This document shows positions 35,060-46,140 of a DNA stretch of 64,000 nt, one piece after another. The notes beneath the pieces are model-generated. The model saw only the letters and a program-made list of their open reading frames with translations, was not told the DNA's origin and made no database searches. This DNA is from Euglena gracilis (lineage: Eukaryota; Euglenida; Euglenophyceae; Euglenales). The stretch lies in contig CP154955.1 of the NCBI GenBank assembly GCA_039621445.1, forward strand, positions 3,392,017 to 3,456,016. Reading direction: 5' to 3'. Every line of letters starts with the position of its first letter. Position 1 is the first letter of the stretch. The translations under genes and the position numbers were made by a program.

Positions 35060-35190
35060 GTGTGGGTTGTGTGTGTGTGTATGCATATTTGTGTGCGCGC
35101 ACATGTGTGTGTTTGTGTGTGCTTGTGTTGTTGGTGGGCAGGTGGGTGGGTGGGTGTGGGTGCAGGTGTGGGCGTGTGGGTGGGTGTGGG
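35060..35190. repeat. TG-rich and GGTGGGTGGG microsatellite
   Basis: Imperfect TG/GTGTGT runs (35,068-35,130) pass into GGTGGGTGGG runs (35,133-35,190). Intronic. Excluded as coding. Confidence 0.85.
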
Positions 35191-35293
35191 AGTACGTATC
35201 TAGGCCCCTTTTCTGGACCCAAAAAAAGCACAGGCACACCCACGCCAAACCTGAAAAGAGCACCGGCCAGGGGGGCAGGGACCGTCCCCTCAC

Positions 35294-35372
35294 TGCTGGA
35301 GCTGGCGCTGTGCCGGCGCCGCCCTGGCACTGTGGGGGAGTCTGCCTGGAAGGCCTTCGCGTCAAAGCTGCC
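35294..35372 (-). CDS. Tentative CNNM exon: Ser/Arg-rich insert
   Basis: Conventional GCCAGCAG acceptor and GTGAGG donor enclose GSFDAKAFQADSPTVPGRRR then HSASSS. Third positions are GC-rich, and the frame follows in phase from the exon ending at 38,968. The family has a longer, different segment at this point, so this may be a lineage-specific insert or an unrelated exon-like stretch. Its 3' phase does not fit the next exon as drawn. Confidence 0.4.
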
Positions 35373-35611
35373 CTGCTGGCCCCCAGGGCGCCGCCAAAAT
35401 GATTCACAGGAGACGGGGTCACATGTGTGAGCATGGGCCCGAGCATTCGCCTCATCGCGTTTCCATCAGGGGAACACCATAAAAATGACCGGACTGGGCT
35501 TCTCTTTTTTCAAAAAAAAATCACTTTAAAATTTTATTAAAATGTTAGAAAAATTAATAAAAGTAAAAATTATGATTTAGTTTAAGAAATATAAATCAGG
35601 CTGTTTTTTTA

Positions 35612-35882
35612 CCAACCCCGGGGGGGAGGGGGGGTCCGGAGGGCCTGTGAGTGCCTGCCCAGGCACTACCCCCCCAGGGGGGGGGTCGGATTTCGGCCTG
35701 TGCCCGGGCACATTCCTTTGAAAATAGGCCATTTTTGGCTCCCCGGTGCCGAAGGCGCCGGGGTTGTGCTAGGGCACTTTTGGCTGTGTACCGTACCCCC
35801 CCCCCCCGGGGGTCGGATTTGGAGTGCCTTGGGGTGCCTGCCCAGGCAGACCCCCCCCCGGGGTGGGGTCGGCACCCGACTA
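35612..35882. repeat. CTGCCCAGGCA-type MITE
   Basis: It has C/G palindromes, paired TGCCTGCCCAGGCA blocks (35,650 and 35,838) and the central hairpin CCCCGGTGCC-GAA-GGCGCCGGGG (35,741-35,763). Relatives are at 45,884-46,140 and, degenerate, 20,758-20,960. Confidence 0.65.
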
Positions 35883-36023
35883 AAATGCAACCTGATACAA
35901 ATCATAATTTCACCATTTAACATTTTTTATCAATATTATTTTGTTGTATTGTGTTGTTGGATTTTATTGATTGTTCTTTTTTAAATAATTTATATCATTA
36001 TTATCTATATTCAAAATTAACAC

Positions 36024-36239
36024 ATATATATGGCAGGTGGGAAGTTTAATACCCCCCGCGGGTATTATTATTAAACTTCCCACCAGGTTGGGCACCCCCT
36101 TTATTTGAAGGAGTAGGGTTAGGTGCGCACATGCTATTTTGCGCTAATTGGCTATGATGCGCTAATTTGGCTATGTTGCGCAATATAGCCAAATTAGCGC
36201 ATCATAGCCAATATTAAACTTCCCACCTGCCATATATAT
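36024..36239. mobile_element. 216-bp MITE with 27-bp TIRs and nested palindrome
   Basis: Left TIR 36,024-36,050 (ATATATATGGCAGGTGGGAA then GTTTAAT) is the exact inverse of 36,213-36,239. A second copy of the TIR's inner half, inverted, follows at once (36,069-36,084), giving a local hairpin. A central palindrome has 25-bp perfect arms (36,150-36,174; 36,185-36,209), GGCTATGATGCGCTAATTTG... Flanking TA could be the target-site duplication. Confidence 0.85.
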
Positions 36240-36564
36240 TATGCATATGTTAATTCATAAAATAAAAAAAATCATGGACCTTTAAAATAAATGTAATGTA
36301 CTCTGCTCCAATGTACTCTGCACTAATGTACTCTGCTCCAATGCCAGTTTGGTTTGACAATGGATTCTGGAGCCAGTACGCAGCAAAGGGGTGGGGGGAG
36401 AATGGCCGAGGCGCCCTGCACGTTTCTCATCGGAAGCCTCCACCACCAGTTCACACACTTTTGCTTCGGCAACCAGTGCCTGCAACGCGCAGCGAACATT
36501 ATTGTGTGGGAAACATACCTACCCCCCCCCCCAAAGCACCTATGACAGATTCCAAATTTTAGCC

Positions 36565-36675
36565 CGCGGTCGGCTGCGGTCGGCTGCGGTCGGCTGCGGT
36601 CGGCCGCGGTCGGCTGCGGTCGGCCGCGGTCGGCTGCGGTCGGCTGCGGTCGGCTGCGGTCGGCTGCGGTCGGCA
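36565..36675. repeat. 10-bp tandem CGGCTGCGGT
   Basis: About eleven units of CGGCTGCGGT with CGGCCGCGGT variants. A second array of the same unit lies at 37,672-37,785. Confidence 0.95.
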
Positions 36676-36744
36676 AAGTAGTTGGCTGTAGGTGGGGGGC
36701 AGGCCAACAAAAAATGAGCATATATCACAATCACACAATCCACT

Positions 36745-37565
36745 GTTGCCGACTTTTGGCTACTTTTCGCTGCTTTTGGCCAGTTTTTGATGCTTTTGGA
36801 CCGCTTTTGGCCACTGTTGCCGACTTTTGGTCGATTTTTGCTGCCTTTGCCCATTATTTCCTGCCTTTTGCTTTCTTTTGGTCACCTTTGTTGCTTTTGC
36901 CCACTTTTTGCTGGGCTTTGGCTGCTTTTGGCCAGCTTTTGCTTTGCTTTGACCTCTTTTGACCACTTTTGGTCTCTTTAACCCATTTTTGACCATTTTT
37001 CTCTGCTGTTGGCCATTTTTTACCCACTTCTGGCCACTTTCAGGCCACTTTAAACATCTTTTTGTTGCTTTTGACATGAAGAGCAGTCAAACGTGACCTA
37101 AAAATGGCCTAAAAGTGGCAAAAAATGGTGAAAATGGCCAAAAGTTCCAAAAGCGGCAAAAATAACAAAAAAAATGCCCAAAGTGGTCCAAAAAAACTAA
37201 AAATGGCCCAAAATGACCCTGCTTTTGGCCAATTTGGGTCATTTTAGCAGCTTTTGTTCACTTTTGGCAAAAAACTGGCGCAAAATGCTAAAAATGGTCA
37301 AATAGAACAAAAAAGAAACAAAAAAAAAAACAAAAGAAAAGGTCGAAAATGGCTTTAAATGGTCAAAAATGGCCCAAAATGGCCCAAGAGCAGGACAAAA
37401 TGGCCCAAAATTACAAGAAGTGGGCAAAAAGTGGCCAAAAAATGTCAAAATAGGTCAAAATGGGTGAATTATGGTGGCAAATGGGCCAAAAGGGGACAAA
37501 AGCGACCAAAAATGGCCAAAAGTGGCCAAAAGTGGCCAAAAGTGGCCAAAAGTGGCCAAAAGTGA
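36745..37565. repeat. A-tract/GGCC degenerate repeat with orientation switch
   Basis: From 36,745 to about 37,080 the strand reads TTTTGGCC-type units. From about 37,090 to 37,565 it reads GGCCAAAA-type units, ending in five perfect 11-bp repeats of AGTGGCCAAAA (37,511-37,563). The spacing of A-tracts is close to one helical turn. Similar runs: 18,130-18,480; 40,080-40,200; 49,930-50,110. Confidence 0.75.
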
Positions 37566-37671
37566 CAACATGAGCCAGATGAGCCAGAAAAATCTCAACA
37601 TCTGGGATAAAAATGAGCCTAATTCCTCATTCTCACTGAGAAATTGACATCGATTAAAAAAAAAGTTGCTG

Positions 37672-37785
37672 CGGTCGGCTGCGGGCGGCTGCGGTCGGGT
37701 GCGGTCGGCTGCGGTCGGCACCCCACCTATGACAGTCCTGAAACCCGCGGTCGGCCGCGGTCGGCTGCGGTCGGCTGCGGTCGGC
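37672..37785. repeat. 10-bp tandem CGGCTGCGGT, second array
   Basis: Two blocks of the unit seen at 36,565-36,675 (37,672-37,718 and 37,746-37,784), separated by about 28 bases. The text just after the first array (CCTATGACAG...CCCGCGG) resembles the flank of 36,540-36,562. Confidence 0.9.
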
Positions 37786-38967
37786 ATAGGTGCCTGCTCC
37801 CCCCCCCAGGAAACTGTCACCTGACAGGTCGGCTGGGACTGGGGACCCTTGCAACTTGCCATCCAGGATTTTTGGGACCCACTTTTGCGGGGGGGGGGGG
37901 ATCAATTTTGGGGCCCGAAAAAATCTCGGCGCCGAAAATAGAAGCAAAACCACCTCCGGCGGGGTACGCACTCGGCCAGACCCTCGGGAAAAGGGGGGGG
38001 GGGCTCGCCCAGGACCCCCCCCCCGACCATGTAATTTAAAAAAAAAAACTCTGATTCCTTTCCTGTCAGGTTGGCCGACACCAAAGACTCTAACAGTTTC
38101 CTGGGCAGCACCCGGAAAGACTCCTGGGTGGGGCATTTCAAGGGAATTTCAATTAAAAAATGTGTCCCTGACAGATTGGCCGGTAACGGGGACTCTGACA
38201 GTTTCCTGGGCAGGACCCTGACAGGTTCTCGGGTATAACACAGTAACAGTTTCCCGGGGCGGGGGGGGGGGGGCTAGTAGCATTCAAGGGCAGTGCAAGG
38301 CCATCAACCTGCTGTTCTTTCTCTCCATCTCATCAAAGTGTTAGACGAAAATCCCCATTCCAGACCAGCCCTCGGCCATTCCTTTGGCCTGAGGGTGGCC
38401 CTTAAGGGGTGGTCATTTAAAAAGTTAAACAGCACTCTCCCAGCCCTTCGGGACCACCCTGAACTCACCTGTACAGAACATAACTCACCGATGCAACTTT
38501 CGCCCCTGCTTGGACCATCATGGGATCGGTGGCCGTGGCAACCGTGACAGCGTCCACAACACAGCAGGATAACAGCAGTGGAGACGAGAGAGAGATACAA
38601 CACAGCACATGGACATCCAAACCTTTGGGACACCAACAAACCTCATGCGCAGAGGTTTTTGGGTCCCGGGGGAAGGGGGTCCAGACCCCCCGCCGCAGGG
38701 GGGTGGGGCTCAGGGACCACCTTTGAGGGGTCAATTTTGAATCCAAAATTTTTTCGGCGCTTTGCAGCGAAAACAAAGGAAAACCACTCGGGTACCCACT
38801 CGACTGGGACCTACCCCCCCCCCAATTAAAAAGCTGAAAAACTCTCTGCACCTGGGGTGAGGACCCTCAGAGGACCACGGCAGAAGTTGTGAGCCAGACC
38901 CAAGAGGGGTGAGAGCAGCGCCAATGAGGGTTGGGGTGGGGGCCATGGGGAGGGGGGGCACACACAC

Positions 38968-39072
38968 CTCCAGGTCGCGCGGGCGGATCACAGCGGGGCT
39001 GAACGCCGCGCAGGCCTGGGAGAGGAAGGAGGCGATGGCCGCGATGTGCGCGTCGGTGAGCGGGCCGAGGTG
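38968..39072 (-). CDS. CNNM: CNNM exon: start of C-terminal cytosolic domain
   Basis: 35 codons: HLGPLTDAHIAAIASFLSQA then CAAFSPAVIRPRDLE. CNNM proteins have a helix here of the form L-x-x-x-x-x-A-x-x-FL-x-x-x-x-x-x-FSP, leading into the CNBD-like domain. Conventional introns on both sides: acceptor GCCAGCAG (the start could be three bases earlier) and donor CTGGAG|GTGTGT. Confidence 0.88.
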
Positions 39073-39619
39073 CTGCTGGCGCCTGGCCACCCCCGCCCGT
39101 TCCCACGCCGATGCACACAACTGCCCAGGCATGGGCCTGCACAGCATATGCACACCCACAGCCACACGCCCGCACGCATGAATGTGCGACCGCATGGCAA
39201 AGCACAAAAATTTCAGCCACCACCACGCCGCCTGAGCCTAATGTCCCATGATGGTGTGAGTCTCCTGTGAGTCTCTGCCCACACAAAGTATTGCCCATTG
39301 GGTCGAATCGGTTGAAGAATAAGGTATGGCATATGAAGACTCCCAGCGAGGCACCGGAAAGGCGGAACCCTATTCCGAACAGTACGCACAGCAAAAATTG
39401 AGCCCTTGCGGTTCCTGTCAGCCGTACCACGCAACAATGGTCGGGATGCCAGTGAACAGGAGGGGGGGAGGCGGAATGGCATCAACCCCAACTGGACGAG
39501 ACAAAAAAAAAACCAAAAAATTTTAAAATTTGAAAAAAAACCAAAAAAACCACAAAAAAATACAAAAAAAAACGTTTGTGCCGCATAGATAGGGGCCTTC
39601 CAGGGCGGAAAGCGTTGAC

Positions 39620-39730
39620 TGGGATGATCTGCCGCTGGTTCAGCTGCGCCGCGTGGTCCCGCCGTTCGATGTGCACGTACACGTCCGTCTCGTCCACGAT
39701 TTCGTCCTGGATAAGGCGCTCGATGACGTC
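39620..39730 (-). CDS. CNNM: CNNM exon: DVIERLIQDEIVDETDVY
   Basis: 37 codons begin DVIERLIQDEIVDETDVY, then VHIERRDHAAQLNQRQIIP. EDVIEE-(I/L)-I-x-x-EI-(L/V)-DETD-x-Y is the signature end of the CNNM CBS pair. It starts after CTCTGCGGGG (nonconventional). The end at CCA|GTCAAC is chosen because its phase fits the CAGCAG acceptor of the next exon; the open frame runs on to about 39,560, so the donor is the least sure part. Confidence 0.9.
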
Positions 39731-40389
39731 CCCCGCAGAGCTCGGCGCGCTCCACCCGAGAGGTCGGGGGAGGTGCACTGCACCGACTTCTGGTAAATTC
39801 CAATGTGTAACCCCAATTACACAGGTATTTTCAGGGACCAAATGATGGCCCCTCAGTGGTGCGGTGGTGCAGTGCGGTGGTGGTGCAGTGGTGTGGTACT
39901 CACAGCATATTAAAAATTATAAATACTAAATATTTAAGTAAATCATATACATATATATAAATATATTATAAATAAATAAATATATATAGATAAAGAAATT
40001 AAATAAATTCATAATCTTATATTTATTGTTAAATAGCAAAAATTGCCTATGTGTGAACAAAACACCCCCCCAAATGGGTGAAATTCGCCAAACTGAGCAA
40101 AAAGAGTCAAATTGGCCAAAATTGGCCAAAATTGGCCAAAACTAGTCACAAGTGGCCCAAATTGCCTCCAAAATCGCTCAAAATAATCAAAAATGCACCC
40201 GGCACAATCCCATTTGGGAGGTGCGCACTTTTTTGGGAGGACGTTTCGGACCCCCCGGGCGCAATGAGGACGGTGCGCACTTTTGGGTGGTCATTTCTTT
40301 GATTCGGGTGGATCAGAGCACCGGTGTGAGTTTCGGGGACTGGGGTGGAGCCCGAATGCCATGGGTGTTGAACGGCCCAAACTCTGGCC

Positions 40390-40440
40390 TTCGAGCGTCA
40401 CGATGCCGATAGCTTCATAAAAAGGGTCAAATCCCTGGCG
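40390..40440 (-). CDS. CNNM: CNNM exon: DPFYEAIGIVTLE
   Basis: A 51-base exon: RQGFDPFYEAIGIVTLE. It is nearly identical to the animal CNNM stretch around DPFYE-x-x-GIVTLED, so identification is secure despite its size. The start may instead be 40,443 (after CCTGAG, giving an extra L). The end precedes GGCCAGAG, which pairs with CTCTG ahead of the next exon. It sits alone in about 1.9 kb of repeats and would be missed by ordinary gene callers. Confidence 0.9.
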
Positions 40441-40897
40441 CAACTCAGGAGCGGTGGAGGCTCACCCAGCAAAACCAACAATAGTGACCCACCAAGCGAA
40501 ATCTCAATACCCGGGAAGTTCTCACCTGACAAGACAGTGAGTGCAGGGCTTCTGACAAGTCAGCCGAAACATTACAGCCCACGGGGGGGGGGGCATGTGT
40601 GAATTCTGAATATTAACAATTTTTTTATAGCCCAAACAATTTCATTCCCTGGAGTTCTTCTTTTCAAGGGAGGTTGGAAATGCGGAGGTTGCACTTGTGA
40701 GTGCAACCTCCGCATTGACAAAACTTGTGAGTGCTGACTCGTCAGCACGGAAGGTCCAGTGAAGGTCTTCCTCAAAAGTTACCGAGGCTTGCAAGGCAAC
40801 AACTTTCGGGGCGGGGGGGGGGGGTCGGGGGGATGGCTCTGCCTAATCACAAACCTGGCTGAAACCAACATGCTGGGGTGATACGGATGCTGAAAAC

Positions 40898-41165
40898 TCC
40901 GAGGGGGGGGGGGGGGGGGTCCCCCCCCCCCCCCCCACCCCAGCCCCGGGGGGGGGCCGGGGGGGGGGGGGGGGGGGGTCCCGGGGGACCCACAAAAAAT
41001 GGTCGAAAAATCGCGAAAAGTGCTAAAAATAGCATTTTTTCGGCGCCTGCGGCGCCGAAAAGTATATCCCATCCCCTCCGGGTGGGTCCCCCCGGGGGGG
41101 GGGGGGGCTCGGCCTGACCCACCCACCCTACCCCCCCCTCCCCCCCCGGGGGTCCACGACTAAAA
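40898..41165. repeat. GGCGCC-hairpin MITE, ACCCACC family, copy 1
   Basis: Runs of G and C enclose GACCCACAAAAAATGG, CGAAAAATCGCGAAAAGTGC, the hairpin TTTTTTCGGCGCC-TGC-GGCGCCGAAAA (as two arms about 41,035-41,063) and AGTATATCCCA, ending GGGGTCCACGACTAAAAA. Two further copies: 48,905-49,262 and 53,432-53,690. Confidence 0.8.
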
Positions 41166-41669
41166 AGACCCCTGTTTGGGACACCCCCCTGTTTGGTTCC
41201 GAAATCGTGTGGGTGAATTTGCCTGAGGGACGACTGACAGAAGTTCTTGCACTACGGAAACACGAGCATACACAAATACAGGCATATACAAATGCAGGCA
41301 TGAACGTAAATCACCAGGAGAGGAAGATATCTAAACACAACACCTGTTTTTTTTTTCATCCGCCAAGGCATCCTCTGTTGAACCAACCAGGCTTCATTTA
41401 AGGCCCTCGCGCGAGGAGCCATCTGAAGGTATTTCCCGAAAAATTTCTGGCTGAAACCCATACCTGGGCCTCTGGTCCGGGTCCCCCCTGGGGGGAGGGG
41501 GTGGTCCAGCCCCAGACCCACCCACTCTCCCATCTACCCACCAAGGGCCTTTCCTGTTAAAAAAAGGAACCGGAAATAACACAGCAAACTGCCCAGCAGC
41601 ACCACAACGCAGCCCTCAGCGCTCAGCGCTCTGAGGGGCCCCGGGGCCGCCGCTGCACTCCGTCTGGAC

Positions 41670-41712
41670 GCGCTGCACCACGGCGAGGTGGCCCATCCCG
41701 GTCTTGAACGAC
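41670..41712 (-). CDS. CNNM: CNNM exon: HLAVVQR segment
   Basis: A 43-base exon: K completed, then SFKTGMGHLAVVQR. F-(K/R)-x-G-x-(S/G)-HLA-(I/V)-V is conserved CNNM text. The conventional acceptor CCGCAG opens it. It ends before GTCCAGACGG; this could be a GT donor or a nonconventional end with CAG at +4, and the exon limit is the same either way. Confidence 0.9.
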
Positions 41713-42033
41713 CTGCGGCCCGACACAACGGACGGTCCGCCGCTGGGCTCGTTGCGGCAAAGGTGGCTGAGGAACTGATGGATGCTTGCGATGTGACCAC
41801 GTGTGGGCAGCGCACTGCTTGTTTCAGCCAGAGCAGCGGACGGCAGAAATCGGACTTTTTGTGGCCCTACATAAACGTTAACCACACCCGCAATCGCCTC
41901 AAAATGAGCTGTGAAATTACGTGTCTATCCGTAAACATAACCATGTATCAGCGTGCGCAAATGAGCAATTCTGCTGCTCTTCTCACATGGTTTTCATTGT
42001 TGACTGCTGATGAATGTGTATATATAGGTATAG

Positions 42034-42912
42034 ACATACACACATACATACATACATACATACATACATACATACATACATACATACATACATACATACA
42101 TACATACATACATACATACATACATACATACATACATACATACATACATACATACATACACATACATACATACATACATACATACATACATACATACATG
42201 CATGCATGCATACATACATACATACAAACATACATACATACATACATACATACATACATACATACATACATACATACATACATACATACATACATACATA
42301 CACACGTACATGCATACATACATACATACAAACATACATACATACAGACATACATACATACATACATACATACATACATACATACATACATACATACATA
42401 CATACATACATACATACATACATACATACATACATGCATGCATGCATACATACATACATACAAACATACATACATACATACATACATACATACATACATA
42501 CATACATACATACATACATGCATGCATGCATACATACATACATACAAACATACATACATACATACATACATACATACATACATACATACATACATACATA
42601 CATACATACATACATACATACATACATACATACATACATACATACATACATACATACATACATACATACATACATACACACGTACATGCATACATACATA
42701 CATACAAACATACATACATACATATATACATACATACATACATACATACATACATACATACATACATACATACATACATACATACATACATACATACATA
42801 CATACATACATACATACATACATACATACATACATACATACATACATACATACATACATACATACATACATACATACATACAATCATACATACATACATA
42901 CATACATACCAT
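42034..42912. repeat. CATA tetranucleotide microsatellite, about 880 bp
   Basis: Almost pure (CATA)n with internal variant blocks: a TGCATGCATGCATAC...ACAAACATAC block near 42,197, 42,434 and 42,519, and a CACACGTACATGCATAC block near 42,300 and 42,676. It opens all frames on both strands, giving long false ORFs. It continues at 43,263-43,405 after a MITE insertion. Confidence 0.98.
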
Positions 42913-42913
42913 A

Positions 42914-43261
42914 CAATTGCACCCCCCGGGGGGGGGGGGGGGGGAGGGGGGTCACTCCACTTTTTAAAAAACCAGTCAATCCCTAATTTTAAAAAACCCA
43001 GCCAGTCACAACCCCCCAGGGGGGGGGGGGGTCGGCCACTCAGAAAAACGGCCACTTTCCAGTCACTTTAGGCCATTTTAGGCCCAAAAAATTTTTCCGG
43101 CGCCTTCGGCGCCGGGGTCACTCAAGCCACTTTTGCCCACTCCTGGCCGACCCCCCCCCCGGGGGGGAGGGGTCCGGGCCAAAAACCAGTCAGTCACTTT
43201 GAAAAAACCAGTCACCCACCCCCCCGGGGGGGGGGGGGGTTGGTCAGTGCTTAAGCAATTG
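42914..43261. repeat. TTAAGCAAT MITE, copy 2, inserted in the CATA array
   Basis: It begins CAATTGCACCCCCCGGG and ends CAGTGCTTAAGCAATTG. Internal order is as in copy 1, hairpin CCGGCGCC-TTC-GGCGCCGG (about 43,097-43,115). CATA repeats continue on both sides, so the insertion limits are unusually clear. The left TIR has lost part of GCTTACC. Confidence 0.9.
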
Positions 43262-43262
43262 T

Positions 43263-43405
43263 CTGATACATACATACATACATACATTCATACATACATA
43301 CATATACATACATACATACATACATACATACATACATACATACATACATACATACATACATACATACATACACATACATACACACATACATGCATGCATG
43401 CATGC
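43263..43405. repeat. CATA microsatellite, distal part
   Basis: Continuation of the 42,034-42,912 array after the MITE, closing in TGCATGCATGCATGCA. Confidence 0.95.
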
Positions 43406-44292
43406 AAATATACGGCAAAAAAATGCAAAAATGGTGTGCCTTGCAAATTAAGTTGAAAATCTAAAAGAAAAATTGTCCAAAAAAATGGCCATATATTTTG
43501 GGAAAAAAGGGGTCAATTTCGTGGGGGGGGTGACTTCTGGCATCTTTGCACAATCGTCCATCCACCCAAAATGTCAAAAAATGCAATTTTTGCCTTTTTG
43601 ATGTTTGACCCCGTTCCATCCCCGGATCGGCCGCTGGCCTTACCGTAGGTCTGCGGTCTCCCTTATGGCCTCCTATGGTATCCCTTAGGGTTATGGTCCT
43701 CAAGGGGCTGTCCTTTTGGAAAAGCACTTCCCATCCCTTGTTGACCACCCTGGTCAACGACGACCAGGGGATTTCTTAGGAATCTGGGGGGGTCCCGTGG
43801 GCCGGCTGGAAAAAAGTGCTGGCTTGCTGGAGCCCCCCCCCCAGGGGGCAGGGTCCCCTCCGGCTTAAGAAAGCCTCTGATGCCGACGCAGCCAGGCTGC
43901 ACAAATGCGTTGACAACGGGTACACAATTGCTCAGTGGTGTGTGTTGCCACCTGAAAAAACGGCTGCTGCTTACGGGGGGGTTTCCCCTTGGCTGAAGCG
44001 ACGCCCTGTGGCCAAATCAAATTTACTGTGGACCCTTCCTCTCTTCCGTCAAACCCTCTGGCGACCTCGCCTCCATCAAAACGCTTGAGCAAAATACGGA
44101 AGCCAAGAGAGAATCATACCTCCAGGAGGGCATGTGAAGCAGAAGGCATCTGCTTCACAACCGCCCATTGGGTACTTTCCCTCCATCCTGGCCAGGGGCG
44201 GATGGATGGTTGGTTTTGACGGGAGCGCCGGCCGGATTTGTTTTCCCGAAAAACCGCCAACCGGCTGAAGAATGCAGGCTGATGGCGCACAC

Positions 44293-44367
44293 TTCAGCAC
44301 TTCGGGCAGCTTGGTGTCCTCGAAGACGTGCACCATAGGCCGGGGGTACTGGTTCGGGGCCCTGCCA
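44293..44367 (-). CDS. CNNM: CNNM exon: second CBS motif, VFEDTKL
   Basis: It reads GRAPNQYPRPMVHVFEDTKL then PEVL and two bases. HP-x-H-x-V-F-x-DTKL-x-x-(M/V)L is the matching CNNM text. It starts after GTCGCTGAGCAA (nonconventional) and ends at CTGAA|GTGTGC, a conventional donor whose phase fits the CCGCAG acceptor of the next exon. Confidence 0.9.
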
Positions 44368-45057
44368 TTGCTCAGCGACGCGCGGGGGGGGGGGGGGGCT
44401 GTACTTTCAGAACGGCAGTGACCAATTGGGTTTCTGAAGGCGGGTGACGGGATTCACTGAGTTGTGTGTTTCTGAAGACGAGTCACTGGATTCAATGAGT
44501 TTTCATCTGGCACTGGCGTTAGCCCCAACCCCAGGCAATCGCACTGAACAGGCTCCTTTTAAGACCCCCCCCCCCAAATCGAGCCGTCTGAGGAACCCGG
44601 GTGGGGGGGGGGTCCCGGGCTGGAGACTTGGGTGTGGGTTTCGGCGTGAAGCGCGAGAAATTTTTCTTGGAGATACCCGCCCCAGACCCACCTACCCACC
44701 CACCCCCCTTCCGAGCTGAACATGAGCCTGGCACTGATCCCTGACAATTTCCTGGCAGGACCTGACAGATTCTTGGACATGACAACTTCCCGGGGCGGGG
44801 GGGGGGGGGGAAATGTCCGGCCTCAGGGGGGGGGGCAGGTCCGGCCTCAGGGTGGGGGGCAGGGAAGCCGTGTGGCAACAGATCCCAACTACTATTTATG
44901 GGCAAGGGAATTCAGGCCTTTTGTGGGGTTACTTAGCAAGTAGTTTGTTCAAACCTTCCCAGAGCGAGTTTGTGTGTCCAAGCACCCTCCATTCAGTTGC
45001 TTTTCCCGCTGGTGTTGCAAGAACGCCCAACTGGCCACCGGCCTGAAGCAGCTGCAG

Positions 45058-45159
45058 GCCAGAATGCTGCGGACGGTCAGGGCCTCGCTGGGCTCCACCA
45101 GCGTCAGGTCCTTCACAAACAGGATTCCGATGACGTTGTGGTTGTCCCGCTCGTACACT
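45058..45159 (-). CDS. CNNM: CNNM exon: GILFVKDL segment of the CBS pair
   Basis: The first base completes the final V codon of SRVPV. Then comes YERDNHNVIGILFVKDLTLV and EPSEALTVRSIL. (Y/F)E-x-(D/E)-x-x-N-(V/I)-(V/I)-G-(I/L)-L-(F/Y)-VKDL is close to invariant in the family. Flanked by nonconventional introns (CCGGGGCCCGGGAGC before; CTGCAGC after). Confidence 0.93.
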
Positions 45160-45883
45160 GCTCCCGGGCCCCGGCGATCGCCGGGGGGGGGGGCAAACCC
45201 CAAAACAGCCACAATGCACACAGGGGGGGGGGGGGCAAATCCCTTTGGGGACTCAAGGCCAATCAGCACCTGATTTGTTCTGAATCACGTCCTGTTCAAC
45301 GACTGCTGTGACAGTTGCCATGCACCCATGACCTCGCCATGCACCAGACACCACCCTGAATACACACCAGCATGATAACAACAAACAAAAATAATACTCC
45401 AACGCCGGCAGGTGGCTGCCCATTTCGTTCGCCCAAAATGGCCGAACTAAACTCTGAGAGCAATACGGCGGAAACACAAGAAGGAGTGTGTGCGCTTAGA
45501 ATGAGTACAAATGCAAATTCTTTTTCAGTGGGGGGATGAGGACGTTTTTTATGGGGAGAAAAATCAAATGACATGATAAAATGGCACGTTTGCAAGGGTT
45601 CAAAAAAAACTGGTAAGCACAAGCAAGCTGGCAAGCGTTTCAGAACAACTTCGCCTGCCGGGAAAAAAGTGCCAGCTTTCATAACCTGAATGCAATTCCC
45701 ACCCAAGGGAGGAATATTACAGTTTTCCCTCCTTTCCCAGGCCTGCAATGCATCTCCAAGATGGAGAAATGATGAATGGGGAGGGGCTGTGTTGCACATG
45801 AGAGCAGCAGGCGAGCTCTGTATGTGAGTTCGTGGCCAGAAACATATGCATCGCCCATGCTCCTTCTGGAACAGGCGTGTGCT

Positions 45884-46140
45884 TACCGACCAGGGGGGGG
45901 AGGGGGTGCTATAGGGTGCCCGCCCCTAGCGGGGCCCCCCCCCGGGGGGGGGGGACAGCGGTCTGGGGGGAAAATTTCATCGTTCAGAAAATTTTCATCG
46001 AAAATGGCCTTTTCTGGGGTCGGAGGGGGGTGCCTGTCATGGGCAGGCACCCCCCAAAACCTTACCCCCCGGGGGGGGGGTAGGGTTTTAGGGGTGCCTG
46101 CCACCAAGCACCCCCCCCGTGGGGTAGGCACCTGACCAAG
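45884..46140. repeat. CTGCCCAGGCA-type MITE relative
   Basis: It opens GTGCTTACCGACCAGGGG and closes GGTAGGCACCTGACCAAG, with C/G palindromes and GGTGCCTGCC / GGCAGGCACC blocks. The central hairpin is reduced. It lies in the nonconventional intron between the SRVP and GILFVKDL exons. Confidence 0.55.

Noticed and set aside
36360-36530. Open stretch on both strands next to the CGGCTGCGGT array
   Set aside because: Both strands read equally like protein, with no homology and no splice borders, so no call was made.
41688-43071. Open frames of 290-430 codons on both strands (Tyr/Ile/His/Thr or Cys/Met/Tyr/Val repeats)
   Set aside because: They are the CATA microsatellite read in all six frames; no stop can occur in the repeat.
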